Positions 9,633 to 20,004 of a stretch of DNA of 64,000 bases are shown piece after piece. Both the position numbers and the translations under genes were made by a program. This stretch comes from Bradyrhizobium sp. AZCC 1693 (lineage in GTDB: Bacteria; Pseudomonadota; Alphaproteobacteria; Rhizobiales; Xanthobacteraceae), in NCBI RefSeq assembly GCF_036924745.1, contig NZ_JAZHSD010000001.1, positions 6,819,001 to 6,883,000 on the forward strand. Direction: 5' to 3'. Below the pieces are notes generated by a model. That model was given only the letters and a program-made list of their open reading frames with translations, searched no databases and was not told the DNA's origin. How positions within the stretch are numbered: position 1 is the first letter of the stretch; the number at the start of each line of letters is the position of its first letter.

Positions 9633-10058
9633 TTACTCGGCGGCTTCCCCGAAAATCATCTGCCAGCCTTTTCGCGTGTCCATGTATTCGCGAACCTGCT
9701 TGATGCGGCCGCCTGCGACGACAAAGATGAAGCAGTAGTCGTTGTCATACGCCCGTCCTTCCGGAAGCGTGGCGCGCATCCGCTCTTCAATGATCACCGT
9801 GTCACCGTCGGCATGGATAGCGCGGAACGAGATATCGATTCCGGAGAACAGGCGGTGCATCTCGGAGGCGATGAAGCGTGCGATCTGGTCGGCCCCGATC
9901 ATGTGATCGGTATGCGCCAGCGCCACCGCCGTCGCGTTGCGGGCCGGCGCGATCCATTCGGCGTCCGGTGTGAAGAGGGATGCGATCTGGCCGGCGTCGC
10001 GCGTCGAAAATGTTTTCCAGGCGTTGAGGACGACGTCTTTGGCTGTCGGATTATCCAT
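9633..10058 (-). CDS. SnoaL-like / NTF2-fold protein
   Basis: A 141-residue protein with the cone-shaped NTF2-like pattern: N-terminal helix AWKTFSTRDAGQIASLFTPDAEW, then a long sheet with GDTVIIEERMRATLPEGRAYDNDYCFIF and IKQVREYMDTRKG. Related proteins are ketosteroid isomerase-like or simple ligand-binding domains. It converges on the PPK2 gene, leaving 24 bases between the two stops. Confidence 0.82.
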   Translation of the reverse strand: MDNPTAKDVVLNAWKTFSTRDAGQIASLFTPDAEWIAPARNATAVALAHTDHMIGADQIARFIASEMHRLFSGIDISFRAIHADGDTVIIEERMRATLPEGRAYDNDYCFIFVVAGGRIKQVREYMDTRKGWQMIFGEAAE

Positions 10059-10189
10059 GGTTTGGCTTTCGGTCAGGAGTGAAACAATCGTTCCTCATCT
10101 AGGCCGGTCCTGCCGTTACCGCTGGCCGGAATCGGACCTCATCATTTGCCACGGCTTTTCGCCGCTGCACGACGCGCTATTATTCGGGC

Positions 10190-10762
10190 ATGCTGAGTTT
10201 CGACGTCTGCAATGCCGCACGGCTGCGGCGTGACGCCCGCTACGACGGCCGTTTCTTCACGGCGGTGCGGACCACGCGGATCTATTGCCGCCCGGTCTGC
10301 CCGGTGAAGCACCCGCTGACGCGCAACGTCACCTATTACCCGACGGCCGCTGCCGCCGAGGCGGCAGGATACCGGCCGTGCCTGCGCTGCCGCCCGGAGA
10401 CGGCTCCGTTCTGCCCGGCCTGGAACGGCACGCGCTCGACGGTCGCGCGGGCCCTGAAACTGATCGACGGCGGCGCCCTGGAGCGCGGCTCGGTCGAAGC
10501 ATTGGCGGAGAAACTCGGGATCACCTCGCGCCATCTCGCCCGCCTGTTCGAACGCCATGTTGGAGCAAGCCCGCAGCAGGTCGCGACCACGCGCCGCGTC
10601 CAGCGTGCCAAGCGGCTGCTCGACACCACCGACGACACGATGACGGAGATCGCCTTCCGCGCGGGCTTTGGCAGCGTCCGCCGCTTCAACGCCGCGTTCG
10701 CCGATCTCTACGGCCGCTCGCCATCGAGCCTTCGCGCCAAGCCGCGGAGGCGGCAGCCCTGA
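10190..10762 (+). CDS. Ada-type zinc domain plus AraC-type HTH regulator
   Basis: A 190-residue protein. Residues 1-75 form the Ada metal-binding domain, with four cysteines in RIYCRPVCPVK and YRPCLRCRPE; in Ada the first of these accepts methyl groups from phosphotriesters. Residues 85-180 form an AraC-type double HTH (ITSRHLARLFERHVG and MTEIAFRAGFGSVRRFNAAF). The methyltransferase domain of full Ada and the glycosylase domain of Ada-AlkA fusions are both absent, so this is a two-domain form resembling AdaA. Likely role: methylation-responsive transcription factor. No adjacent alkyltransferase target is visible. Confidence 0.85.
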   Translation: MLSFDVCNAARLRRDARYDGRFFTAVRTTRIYCRPVCPVKHPLTRNVTYYPTAAAAEAAGYRPCLRCRPETAPFCPAWNGTRSTVARALKLIDGGALERGSVEALAEKLGITSRHLARLFERHVGASPQQVATTRRVQRAKRLLDTTDDTMTEIAFRAGFGSVRRFNAAFADLYGRSPSSLRAKPRRRQP

Positions 10763-10910
10763 GGAGCTGGACCATTAGGTCATCCCTCCTGACCATCTTT
10801 TGGCATTGCGGCCGGCCATATTTCTCGTCTAGAACAGGCCCGGAACGCCATCCCGGCAACGAACCGTCAATGGTTTTGGCTGAGGATTTGGCGTTCCAAA
10901 GGGTCTGGCA

Positions 10911-11033
10911 ATGCTGATTCGCAGCAAAAAGTACGGAATTCGGGGTGGAGCGGCCAAGGCTGCCCCCGCGATTCCGGCTGCGACCGCGCCCACCCTCCTT
11001 CTTGGCGGGCTTCTGCTTCTTATCGGCCCCTGA
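10911..11033 (+). CDS. Probable leuA leader peptide (40 residues)
   Basis: A small ORF between the Ada-type gene and leuA. ATG at 10911 has AAAGGG at 10898-10903, seven bases away. The peptide starts MLIRSKKYGIRGG and ends TLLLGGLLLLIGP, so seven of its last thirteen codons are leucine (codons CTC, CTT and CTG, at 10995-11021). The stop TGA at 11031 lies inside an RNA stem. This is the arrangement expected of a leader peptide that senses charged tRNA-Leu. It is based on composition and position only; no homology search was made. Confidence 0.72.
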   Translation: MLIRSKKYGIRGGAAKAAPAIPAATAPTLLLGGLLLLIGP

Positions 11034-11070
11034 GGGCCGTCTGGGCGGTTTGCGCCTGGGCACTCAGGGG
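11025..11070 (+). promoter_or_regulatory. Candidate leucine attenuator, alternative RNA stems
   Basis: Two mutually exclusive pairings follow the leucine codons. GGCCC (11025-11029) can pair with GGGCC (11034-11038) around a four-base loop containing the stop. CCCCTGAG (11027-11034) can instead pair perfectly with CTCAGGGG (11063-11070). A ribosome stalled on the leucine codons could decide which forms. I do not see a clear U-run terminator before leuA, so the final step could be a Rho-dependent or translational switch. Confidence 0.5.
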
Positions 11071-11138
11071 TTCGCGCGAGATCACCAGACCCTTCAGCGC
11101 TTGCAAAGCGGCGCTACCACCCAAAAGGAACTTCAGAA

Positions 11139-12698
<1,560 letters not shown>

Positions 12699-12723
12699 TT
12701 ACCGCTGCAACGGCAATTCGAAG

Positions 12724-12806
12724 GGTGGGCAAAGCGAAAGCGCGCCCACCATTTGCGAGCGGAATGCGAGACGGTGGGCACGGCGCAAACGCGCCTTTGC
12801 CCACCC
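12724..12806. repeat. Palindromic repeat downstream of leuA
   Basis: Arms GGTGGGCAAAG and CTTTGCCCACC enclose inner arms GCGCCCACC and GGTGGGCAC. It lies between the convergent leuA and a small minus-strand gene, where it may also terminate transcription, though no T-run follows. Confidence 0.75.
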
Positions 12807-12812
12807 GCGAAG

Positions 12813-13097
12813 CTAGTGCGGGCGGTACGCGGAACGAAGCTGGTTGTTCGAGCCGGCTAGCTCCCGACCTCGCTCCGCGCGCCGTGTTGCTGATCCCTGT
12901 GTGATTTGCTGCAATGCACGACGGCCAACGGCTTCCAGCCCGCCGAGCGTCGTGTTGCCTTTCTTCGCGGCTTGAACCAGTTTCTGCGCAACGTATTTCC
13001 TCGTTGCGTGATCGCCGCCGCTATTCGGCAGCCCTCGACAGACATCCTCGAGTACGATCTCCATATTGGCGATGACGCGCTCATCCAGTTTTGTCAT
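12813..13097 (-). CDS. Small hypothetical protein
   Basis: The protein begins MTKLDERVIANMEIVLEDV and has about 94 residues. Codons upstream of this ATG are open but look non-coding, so the inner start is used. The predicted chain is helical and charged, with a basic C-terminus (TRRAERGRELAG). No motif is recognised. It converges on leuA. Confidence 0.6.
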   Translation of the reverse strand: MTKLDERVIANMEIVLEDVCRGLPNSGGDHATRKYVAQKLVQAAKKGNTTLGGLEAVGRRALQQITQGSATRRAERGRELAGSNNQLRSAYRPH

Positions 13098-14173
13098 GGG
13101 ATTACTCGCAAAATACTGATTACTTAGTAAGATCCGGCAGTCCGTTCCGTTCACGTGAAAGAGGGATCGCCGGGCAATACGCGTGCTATGATTTGGGCAA
13201 GTGGCACAATTGACTGTCCACTGCCCGACATTATTTTCATTTTTTTTGCAGGTTCGCGAACTGAGCCCGGGCCAGATCGTAGAGTGTCAAACCGATGGCG
13301 TGACCACCATCGCGAGCAGGGTGCGAGACCCCTGATCCAGTTTCGTAGTCGGAAAAGTTGAGGGGTCTGCTATCTTGCGTTGTTCCGGGGCGCTTGCATC
13401 GCCCCGGAATGACGGTCCATCGTCGTCCCTGCGAACGCAGGGATCCATAGCCACCGGCGGCTATTGGGCGAAAGGCATCTGCAGTCGTGCCATGATCGAT
13501 AGATCACGCAGTATGGGTCCCTGCGTTCGCAGGGACGACGAGAGAATTCTCCTACCCTACTACGGACTGCGAGCTGATTTGCTTCGCGTGCAAGCGCAAA
13601 CTCGGCGCGCAACTGCGACAAAACAACACGACGGGCAAATCAGTCAAAACCTGTCCAGCCATTCGCGCAAAAATATTCCGCTTGCTCCCGCTGCCCTGTA
13701 TGCTCGTGTGCATTTTCCTTAGCGCAAATCGCACGCGAGACCGCGGGTGCAGCAAGCATCCGGTCTTCCCTGCGCCCTCTAATTTTCGAGAGGGCGAGAA
13801 GTTGATAGCAAACCTCGGGCGATCAGCGCCGCGAGAAGGCGAAAGTGTATCGGCCGTTTGAACGCAGGGACGACCCTGCGTGCGCAGGGACGACAACGAT
13901 TATTTGTCCTCTAATCCTGGTGAGGTCGGCGAAGCGGCGGTCCCGACGAACGAGGCCACCAGCGGCGCAAGCTCGTTTGGGGCATCAGGGCGAGAAGATT
14001 TGCTGACCGAAAACGGCCGTCAGATTGTCGCACTTTTGCAGTGCAGCAAAGCCGGCGAAGGGGCCCCTTCTAACGGGCAATGGCAATTCGGCTAGGTTGT
14101 CTATATTGGTGCAATTGGCATGCAAGCTTCGGAACGCGCATTCACGCGCTCCGGGGAAATAACGGGAGGAATC
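13098..14173. other. Gene-poor interval with repeats
   Basis: No convincing gene is seen. The interval holds a short palindrome at 13383-13409 (TTCCGGGGCG / CGCCCCGGAA) and a longer inverted repeat at 13421-13540 with arms CGTCGTCCCTGCG and CGCAGGGACGACG. Another copy of the CGCAGGGACGAC element lies near 13863-13893. Open frames across 13375-13900 coincide with these repeats and are not reported as genes. The end near 14163 holds the RBS of the next gene. Confidence 0.6.
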
Positions 14174-15175
14174 ATGCGCAAATTGATTTTGGCCGCGGCA
14201 TCGATCGCGGCGCTGACCCTGGTCGGACCTGCTGCGGCGCAATCGCCGATCGTGATCAAGTTCAGCCACGTGGTGGCGACCAACACGCCAAAGGGGCTGG
14301 CGGCCGAGAAGTTCAAGGAACTGGCCGAGAAATATACCGCCGGCAAGGTCAAGGTCGAAGTCTATCCGAACTCGCAGCTCTACAAGGACAAGGAAGAGCT
14401 GGAGGCGCTGCAGCTCGGCGCGGTGCAGATGCTGGCGCCGTCGAACTCGAAATTCGGCCCGATCGGGGTCAAGGAATTCGAAGTGTTCGATCTGCCCTAC
14501 ATCCTTCCCGACCTGAAAACGTTGCGCAAAGTCACCGACGGCCCGCTCGGCGCGAGGCTGCTGAAGCTCCTGGATTCGAAGGGCATGACCGGCCTTGCCT
14601 ACTGGGACAACGGCTTCAAGCAGATGAGCGCCAACAGGAAGCTGGTGACGCCTGCCGACTACAAGGGGCTGAAATTCCGCATCCAGTCTTCCAAGGTGCT
14701 GGAAGCTCAGTTCCGTGCGCTCGGCTCGATTCCGCAGGTGATGGCGTTCTCCGAAGTCTATCAGGCGCTGCAGACCGGCGTGGTCGACGGCCAGGAGAAC
14801 ACCTGGTCGAACATCTACACCCAGAAAATGCATGAAGTGCAGAAGTACATCACCAACACCAATCACGGCTACATCGGCTACGTCGTCGTCACTAACAAGA
14901 AGTTCTGGGATGGCCTGCCGGCGGATGTTCGCGAGGCCTGCGAAAAGGCCATGAAGGAAGCGACCGAGTACGGCAACGGGCAGTCGGCGAAGGAAAACGA
15001 CGACGCGCTCGCCGAGATCAAGAAGACCGGCAAGAGCGAGATCGTGTCGCTGACCCCGGAGCAGGACTCAGCGATGCGCAAGGCGCTCGAACCGGTTTAC
15101 CAGGATGTCGCCAAGCGCGTCGGTCAGCCCCTGATCGACGAATTCCTCAAGGAGACGAGGGGCGCGACCAACTAG
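14174..15175 (+). CDS. TRAP transporter substrate-binding protein, DctP type
   Basis: A 333-residue periplasmic protein. GGGAGGA precedes ATG at 14174, and the signal peptide ends near AAAQSP; an upstream in-frame ATG (14120) would put 18 unlikely residues before the signal. The chain shows IKFSHVVATNTPKGLAAEKF, the DctP start, and the conserved VVDGQENTWSNIYTQK loop. The invariant ligand-contact arginine is likely in KGLKFRIQSS. Homologues carry C4-dicarboxylates or other organic acids. It works with the two downstream membrane subunits. Confidence 0.92.
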   Translation: MRKLILAAASIAALTLVGPAAAQSPIVIKFSHVVATNTPKGLAAEKFKELAEKYTAGKVKVEVYPNSQLYKDKEELEALQLGAVQMLAPSNSKFGPIGVKEFEVFDLPYILPDLKTLRKVTDGPLGARLLKLLDSKGMTGLAYWDNGFKQMSANRKLVTPADYKGLKFRIQSSKVLEAQFRALGSIPQVMAFSEVYQALQTGVVDGQENTWSNIYTQKMHEVQKYITNTNHGYIGYVVVTNKKFWDGLPADVREACEKAMKEATEYGNGQSAKENDDALAEIKKTGKSEIVSLTPEQDSAMRKALEPVYQDVAKRVGQPLIDEFLKETRGATN

Positions 15176-15231
15176 AAAGTAGAATTCGAGATGCGGCGCT
15201 CTTTGTGGCGCCGTCGGAATGGGGAACTCTT

Positions 15232-15346
15232 CGTCATGGCCGGGCAAAAGCGCGAAGCGCGTCTTCGCGCAAGATGACCCGGCCATCCACGCCTTTCTAT
15301 CGAGAGAAGGTAAGACGTGGATGCCCGGGTCAAGCCCGGGCATGAC
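15232..15346. repeat. Palindromic intergenic repeat inside the TRAP operon
   Basis: Outer arms CGTCATGGCCGGGC and GCCCGGGCATGACG, inner arms GGCCATCCACG and CGTGGATGCCC. It is the same family as 8586-8676. It sits between the binding-protein and small-permease genes, where it could attenuate downstream expression and explain a higher level of the binding protein. Confidence 0.8.
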
Positions 15347-15372
15347 GAACAGCACTGGGTGGGGGACGTTTG

Positions 15373-15948
15373 ATGCTGCTTCGCATCCTCGATCGGCTTG
15401 AGGAGATATTGATCGCGACGCTGATGGCGTTGGCGACGACGATTATCTTTGCCGCGGTGATGCACCGCTATCTCATCGGCATTCCACTGCTCTATCCCAT
15501 TCTGTTTCCGATCAACCTGTCCTGGGCGCAGGAACTCTGCATCTACATGTTCGTGTGGGTCGCCAAGTTCGGCGCCGCCTATGGCGTGCGCACCGGCATC
15601 CATGTCGGCGTCGACGTCGTGGTGAACCAGCTCAAATCGCCATGGCGCAATGCGGTGGTGCTGTTCGGACTGTTCTGCGGTGCGTTCTTCACCGCCGTGA
15701 TCGGCACCATGGGCGCGAAATTCGTCATCGGGCTGATGTATACAGATCAGGTCTCGCCCGACCTCGAGATCCCGAGCTGGTTCGTCTATCTCTGCATACC
15801 GCTGGGTTCCTATTTGATGTGCTTCCGCTTCCTGCAGGTCGCGTACGCCTATTGGCGCACCGGTGAATTGCCGCATCACGACCACGCCCATGTCGAGGGC
15901 GTCGAGATCGAAGAGCCGGGTGTCGGCGCCGCCGGAGTCACCCGATGA
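15373..15948 (+). CDS. TRAP transporter small permease, DctQ type
   Basis: A 191-residue protein with four hydrophobic segments (about residues 13-40, 52-70, 92-115 and 135-158), the normal DctQ topology. The conserved SWAQELCIYMFVWVAKFGAAYG is present. ATG at 15373 is used; a TTG one codon earlier is an alternative. The stop overlaps the large permease start (ATGA). Confidence 0.9.
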   Translation: MLLRILDRLEEILIATLMALATTIIFAAVMHRYLIGIPLLYPILFPINLSWAQELCIYMFVWVAKFGAAYGVRTGIHVGVDVVVNQLKSPWRNAVVLFGLFCGAFFTAVIGTMGAKFVIGLMYTDQVSPDLEIPSWFVYLCIPLGSYLMCFRFLQVAYAYWRTGELPHHDHAHVEGVEIEEPGVGAAGVTR

Positions 15949-17270
15949 GCAGCCTGATCATTTTCTCGCTGCTGATCGCGTTGATGCTGACGGGCATGCC
16001 GATCTCGATCGCGCTCGGCATGACGGTTCTGACCTTCATCTTCACCATGACCAACGTGCCGACCGAATCGGTGGCGCTGAAGCTGTTCACCGGTATCGAC
16101 AATTTCGAGATCATGGCGATTCCGTTTTTTATCCTGGCCGGCAATTTCCTGACCCATGGCGGCGTCGCGCGCCGCATGATCAATTTCGCGACCTCGATGG
16201 TCGGTCATTGGTATGGCGGATTGGGGCTGGCCGGCGTGATGGCCTGCGCGCTGTTCGCCGCAGTGTCCGGCTCTTCGCCGGCGACCGTGATCGCGATCGG
16301 CTCGATCATGATGCCGGCGATGGTCAAACAGGGTTTCCCGAAGCGCTTCGGCGCCGGCGTCATCACGACGTCGGGCGCGCTCGGCATCCTGATCCCGCCA
16401 TCGATCGTGATGGTGATCTATTGTGTCGCGACCGGCGGCAGCGTTGCGCTCGATCCGGCCGGTCACCGCGTGTCGTCGGCTTCCGTCGGCCAGATGTTCA
16501 TGGCCGGCGTCATCCCCGGCATCATGCTGGCGTCGCTGCTGGGCCTGACCACCTTCTACCGCGCCTGGAAAAACGACTATCCAAGGCTGCCGCGGGCAAG
16601 TTGGACCGAACGCTTCACTGCGTTCCGCAAATGCATGTGGGGCTTGCTGCTGATCCTGATCGTGCTGGGCGGCATCTATGCGGGACTGTTCACGCCGACC
16701 GAAGCCGCCGCCATCAGCGCGGTCTACGCCTTCGTCATCGCGGTGTTCGTCTATCGCGACATGTCGCTGAAGGACGTGCCGCGGGTGCTGCTCGGCTCCG
16801 CCAACATGAGCGCGATGATCCTCTACATCATCACCAACGCGGTGCTGTTCTCGTTCCTGATGGCGAACGAGAATATTCCCCAGCAGATCGCGGCCTGGAT
16901 CACCTCGGTCGGTGTCGACTGGATCATCTTTCTCCTGATCGTCAACGTGCTGCTCCTGATCGCGGGCAACGTGATGGAGGCGTCGTCGATCGTGCTGATC
17001 ATGGCGCCGATCCTGTTTCCAGTGGCGGTCAAGCTCGGCATCCATCCGGTGCATCTCGGCATCCTGATGGTCGTCAACATGGAGGTCGGCATGTGCCATC
17101 CGCCTGTTGGCCTCAACCTCTACGTGGCGTCCGGCATCGCCAAGATGGGTATTACGGAGCTCACGATCGCGGTGTGGCCGTGGCTTTTGACCATGCTGAT
17201 CTTCCTCGGCATCGTGACCTATGTGCCGGAAATCTCGCTGTGGCTGCCGCGCGCGCTCGGCATGCTGTAG
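15945..17270 (+). CDS. TRAP transporter large permease, DctM type
   Basis: A 441-residue polytopic membrane protein of normal length that forms the sodium-driven transport channel. Family landmarks seen are IPFFILAGNFLTHGGVARRMI, the SGSSPATVIAIGSIMMP re-entrant region, TSGALGILIPPSI, and in the second half MCHPPVGLNLYV. Its start overlaps the small permease stop by four bases. Together with 14174 and 15373 it makes a complete TRAP system; the substrate is unknown. Confidence 0.93.
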   Translation: MSSLIIFSLLIALMLTGMPISIALGMTVLTFIFTMTNVPTESVALKLFTGIDNFEIMAIPFFILAGNFLTHGGVARRMINFATSMVGHWYGGLGLAGVMACALFAAVSGSSPATVIAIGSIMMPAMVKQGFPKRFGAGVITTSGALGILIPPSIVMVIYCVATGGSVALDPAGHRVSSASVGQMFMAGVIPGIMLASLLGLTTFYRAWKNDYPRLPRASWTERFTAFRKCMWGLLLILIVLGGIYAGLFTPTEAAAISAVYAFVIAVFVYRDMSLKDVPRVLLGSANMSAMILYIITNAVLFSFLMANENIPQQIAAWITSVGVDWIIFLLIVNVLLLIAGNVMEASSIVLIMAPILFPVAVKLGIHPVHLGILMVVNMEVGMCHPPVGLNLYVASGIAKMGITELTIAVWPWLLTMLIFLGIVTYVPEISLWLPRALGML

Positions 17271-17402
17271 CCGTTGGCGCATTGCGATGGATCAACCGGC
17301 GTCACATTACATCTTGGTAAGGGAGGCCTGCCTTGCCAACCTTTAAGTTGAAGGCCGGCTGAGGCGAGCCCATCTTCATGCAACCTTTCACAGGAGGTTC
17401 GC

Positions 17403-17987
17403 ATGAGGAAGTTCGCCATCGCAGCGGTCGCGGTTCTTGCCATCGCCGGTTCGACCGCCGTCTATGCCCAGCACCGCCATTGGGGCCACGGCTTTTCGCG
17501 GATGAGCCCGGAGGACCGGTCGGCCTATGCCGACGCCCGGATCGCGGCCGTCCATGCCGGCCTCAAGCTGACGGCTGACCAGGAAAAGCTGTGGCCGCCG
17601 GTCGAGGCCGCGGTGCGGGAGTTCGCCAAGCTGAGAATCGATCGCGCCAACGCGCGGATGAACGCGCCGCGGGACGATTCCAGCCAGCAGAAGCCGGATG
17701 ATCCGGTGGCGCGGCTGCGTGACCGGGCGGAGAATATGGCAGCCACGGCGGCGGCCATGAAGAAGATCGCGGAAGCCGCCGACCCGCTCTACAAGACGCT
17801 CGATGACGGCCAGAAGCGCCGGCTCGCCGTTCTGACCCGTATGGACCGGTTCGCGGGCAGGGAAGGCTGGCGCCATCACCGGTTCGAGCGCGAAATGGGC
17901 GGGGACCGCGACTTTGACCGCGGCTACCGCCGAAATCGCGATGACCGGGACGATGGACCGGCCCGGGGCGGTCCCGAACGGCTCTGA
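17403..17987 (+). CDS. Periplasmic LTXXQ-motif (Spy/CpxP-like) protein
   Basis: A 194-residue protein with a signal peptide ending near VYAQ (residue 23). The LTXXQ-type motif is KLTADQEKLW, followed by a helical hairpin rich in charged residues. Spy/CpxP-like proteins act as periplasmic chaperones or metal-stress sensors. The C-terminus is unusually rich in Arg and Asp (RDFDRGYRRNRDDRDD). CAGGAGG precedes the ATG. Confidence 0.8.
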   Translation: MRKFAIAAVAVLAIAGSTAVYAQHRHWGHGFSRMSPEDRSAYADARIAAVHAGLKLTADQEKLWPPVEAAVREFAKLRIDRANARMNAPRDDSSQQKPDDPVARLRDRAENMAATAAAMKKIAEAADPLYKTLDDGQKRRLAVLTRMDRFAGREGWRHHRFEREMGGDRDFDRGYRRNRDDRDDGPARGGPERL

Positions 17988-18163
17988 TCTGCCCCGCAAC
18001 CGGGGCCTGTTCCGAACATCGGCAGAAGCCGCTGAAATCCAGTGGCTTTTTGCCGTTTCGCTCGCCCGCCAAAGCCCGGGAAAACTCGTCTCGGCTTGCT
18101 GGACATCCCGGGGTCGCTTTGCTAAACGACGCCCTCTCGCGAGAGCTTGCCGGACCGAGTGCC

Positions 18164-18239
<76 letters not shown>

Positions 18240-18335
18240 AGCCTCGCAGGGACTTAGCAGCAATGCGTATCAGAACGGACCTTTCGGTTTGACGTCCGGT
18301 TTGAGAAATTTGTTCGTCATCCGTACGCCTGCTTA

Positions 18336-19857
18336 GTCGTCCGTTAAGAAGCTGATTTGAGGGCTGACTGAAGAGTGATGGCCGCGATGATTGCGGACAG
18401 GATAAGGCGCCAAAAATCTCTCAGCCAGGCGAGGACACGGCGGAAGTTGTGGCCCACCGCTGAGAGGACGACGTTGGCGGCATCGCCGGCGCGGCCTTTG
18501 AGGTAGCAGCGGCCGAGGTGACCTTCGGCCTTCAGGTGTCCGATGATGGGCTCGATGGCGGAGCGGCGGCGCAGCTCGCGCTTGATGACACCGAAGACGC
18601 CGCGCTTCTGGCCGGAGATGAAGACGCGACGGGGATTTTGCGCGTCGTGGCCGCGGTATCCCTTGTCGACATAGGCCCGCTCGATCGGACAGCCGGTGAG
18701 TGTCTCGGTGCGGTCAATGACGTCCCGCAAGGTGTGACCGTCGTACGGGTTATCGGGCAGCGCCCTGGCGTGCAGCACGAACAGGCCACCGGGAGCCCGG
18801 CAGTTGTTGGTGACGATGGAGGCCTTCACCCCGAACTCGTAAGGCGCGGCGGCCTTACCTTTGCCGATGCACTCCACCTCCGGGGCATGGAAGGAATAAA
18901 GCTTCCAGCCGCGCTGGCGCTGCTGTTGCGAGCGGATCTGCGTGGCTCGGCCAAGCGGGAGGGCGAACGCCTCCTCCAATGCTGGCTGGCCTTCGATCTT
19001 GCGGCGGATGTCGCGGATGATCCGGCCCAGCCGGCTGCGCAGGATGCGCAACTGCCGTTGATGCCGCCTGAACTGTTTGGCATGGGCGTAGCGGCCCGCC
19101 ATCATCGCGGCGGCCTTGGCCACGCGAGAATAGGATTGCCGTAGCCTGACGCCGTGCCTTCTCGCCAGGCGGTTGAGCCCCTTGATGGCCGCATGCAGCA
19201 GCTTGGCATCGGTCGGAAAGGTGATGGCCTTCGGCTGCACCGTGGTATCGACCGTGATCCGCTTGAGGTCTTGGCTGCGTAACGCACCGGCCTCGTGCGC
19301 CACCCGCAGGCTCTCAGCCAGCAGCAACTCCAGTCTGTCGCCGAGCCGCTTGCGCCAATGGCTCAGGTCCGAGCGCTCGTGCGGGAAGGTGTGCTGGAAA
19401 AACTCTTCGCCGGTGAAGAACTGGAAATACGGGTCGTGGACCCAGCGCTCGCATACCCCTTCATCAGACAGCCCGTAAATGTGCTTGAGCAACAACAGCC
19501 CGATCATGAAACGGGTCTCGATCCCCGGCCGGCCGTTCTCGCTGTAGAGCGGCGCGATCTCGCCGTCGATCCAGTTCCAATCGATCTTACCGGCAAGCAG
19601 AACCAGCTCGTGCTTCATGTTGATGATCTGGTCCAGCCGTGCCCGGAACAGATCGTTCGATCCCGTCGTTTTGTGCTTCTTTGGCCGCATCGTCCCCTCC
19701 GATGCACCACAGAATCATGGTCCACAGCCAAAGGGAATCCACAAATGAAATTGCAAGGTTTGGGCTTCTCAAGCTCCGAATCCCTGCAATCTCAAATGCC
19801 CTCGCATCCGAAAAACAGACTCCCGCTCAATCGCTTAGAGCCTTGTTCACGGACGAC
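18336..19857 (-). mobile_element. IS5-type insertion sequence, complete
   Basis: A 1.5-kb element with imperfect terminal inverted repeats: the left end begins GTCGTCCGTTAAGAAGCT, and the right end read inward begins GTCGTCCGTGAACAAGGCT. It carries one transposase gene on the minus strand. The hexamer TGCTTA is present immediately outside both ends (18330-18335 and 19858-19863), which looks like a target duplication. Since IS5-family duplications are usually shorter, the true ends may differ by a few bases. Confidence 0.8.
18344..19690 (-). CDS. IS5-family transposase (DDE)
   Basis: A 448-residue transposase, apparently intact. The C-terminal part contains RRRSAIEPIIGHLKAEGHLG, which fits the R(3)E(6)K part of the IS4/IS5 signature holding the third acidic residue. 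TVDTTVQPK (about residue 145) and AYVDKGYRGHD (about 340) carry the other two aspartates. N-terminal DUF772-like sequence (FMIGLLLLKHIYGLSDEGV) is present. Confidence 0.9.
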   Translation of the reverse strand: MRPKKHKTTGSNDLFRARLDQIINMKHELVLLAGKIDWNWIDGEIAPLYSENGRPGIETRFMIGLLLLKHIYGLSDEGVCERWVHDPYFQFFTGEEFFQHTFPHERSDLSHWRKRLGDRLELLLAESLRVAHEAGALRSQDLKRITVDTTVQPKAITFPTDAKLLHAAIKGLNRLARRHGVRLRQSYSRVAKAAAMMAGRYAHAKQFRRHQRQLRILRSRLGRIIRDIRRKIEGQPALEEAFALPLGRATQIRSQQQRQRGWKLYSFHAPEVECIGKGKAAAPYEFGVKASIVTNNCRAPGGLFVLHARALPDNPYDGHTLRDVIDRTETLTGCPIERAYVDKGYRGHDAQNPRRVFISGQKRGVFGVIKRELRRRSAIEPIIGHLKAEGHLGRCYLKGRAGDAANVVLSAVGHNFRRVLAWLRDFWRLILSAIIAAITLQSALKSAS

Positions 19858-20004
19858 TGCTTAAGGAGTGGCGGGATGGCTGCGCGTTACCGCAGCGGCT
19901 AGTTCGTTCCCCCGGCGGTGTGGAGCATTCTCACACGCAGAAGCCTTGGCGACAGAGGACGCCTTCACCTGGAATCGATCCACATCGCCATCTCATTTCT
20001 GTTC

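Noticed and set aside
13375..13900. Open frames in the leuA-TRAP spacer as genes
   Set aside because: They coincide with palindromic repeat arms and have no RBS or domain character.
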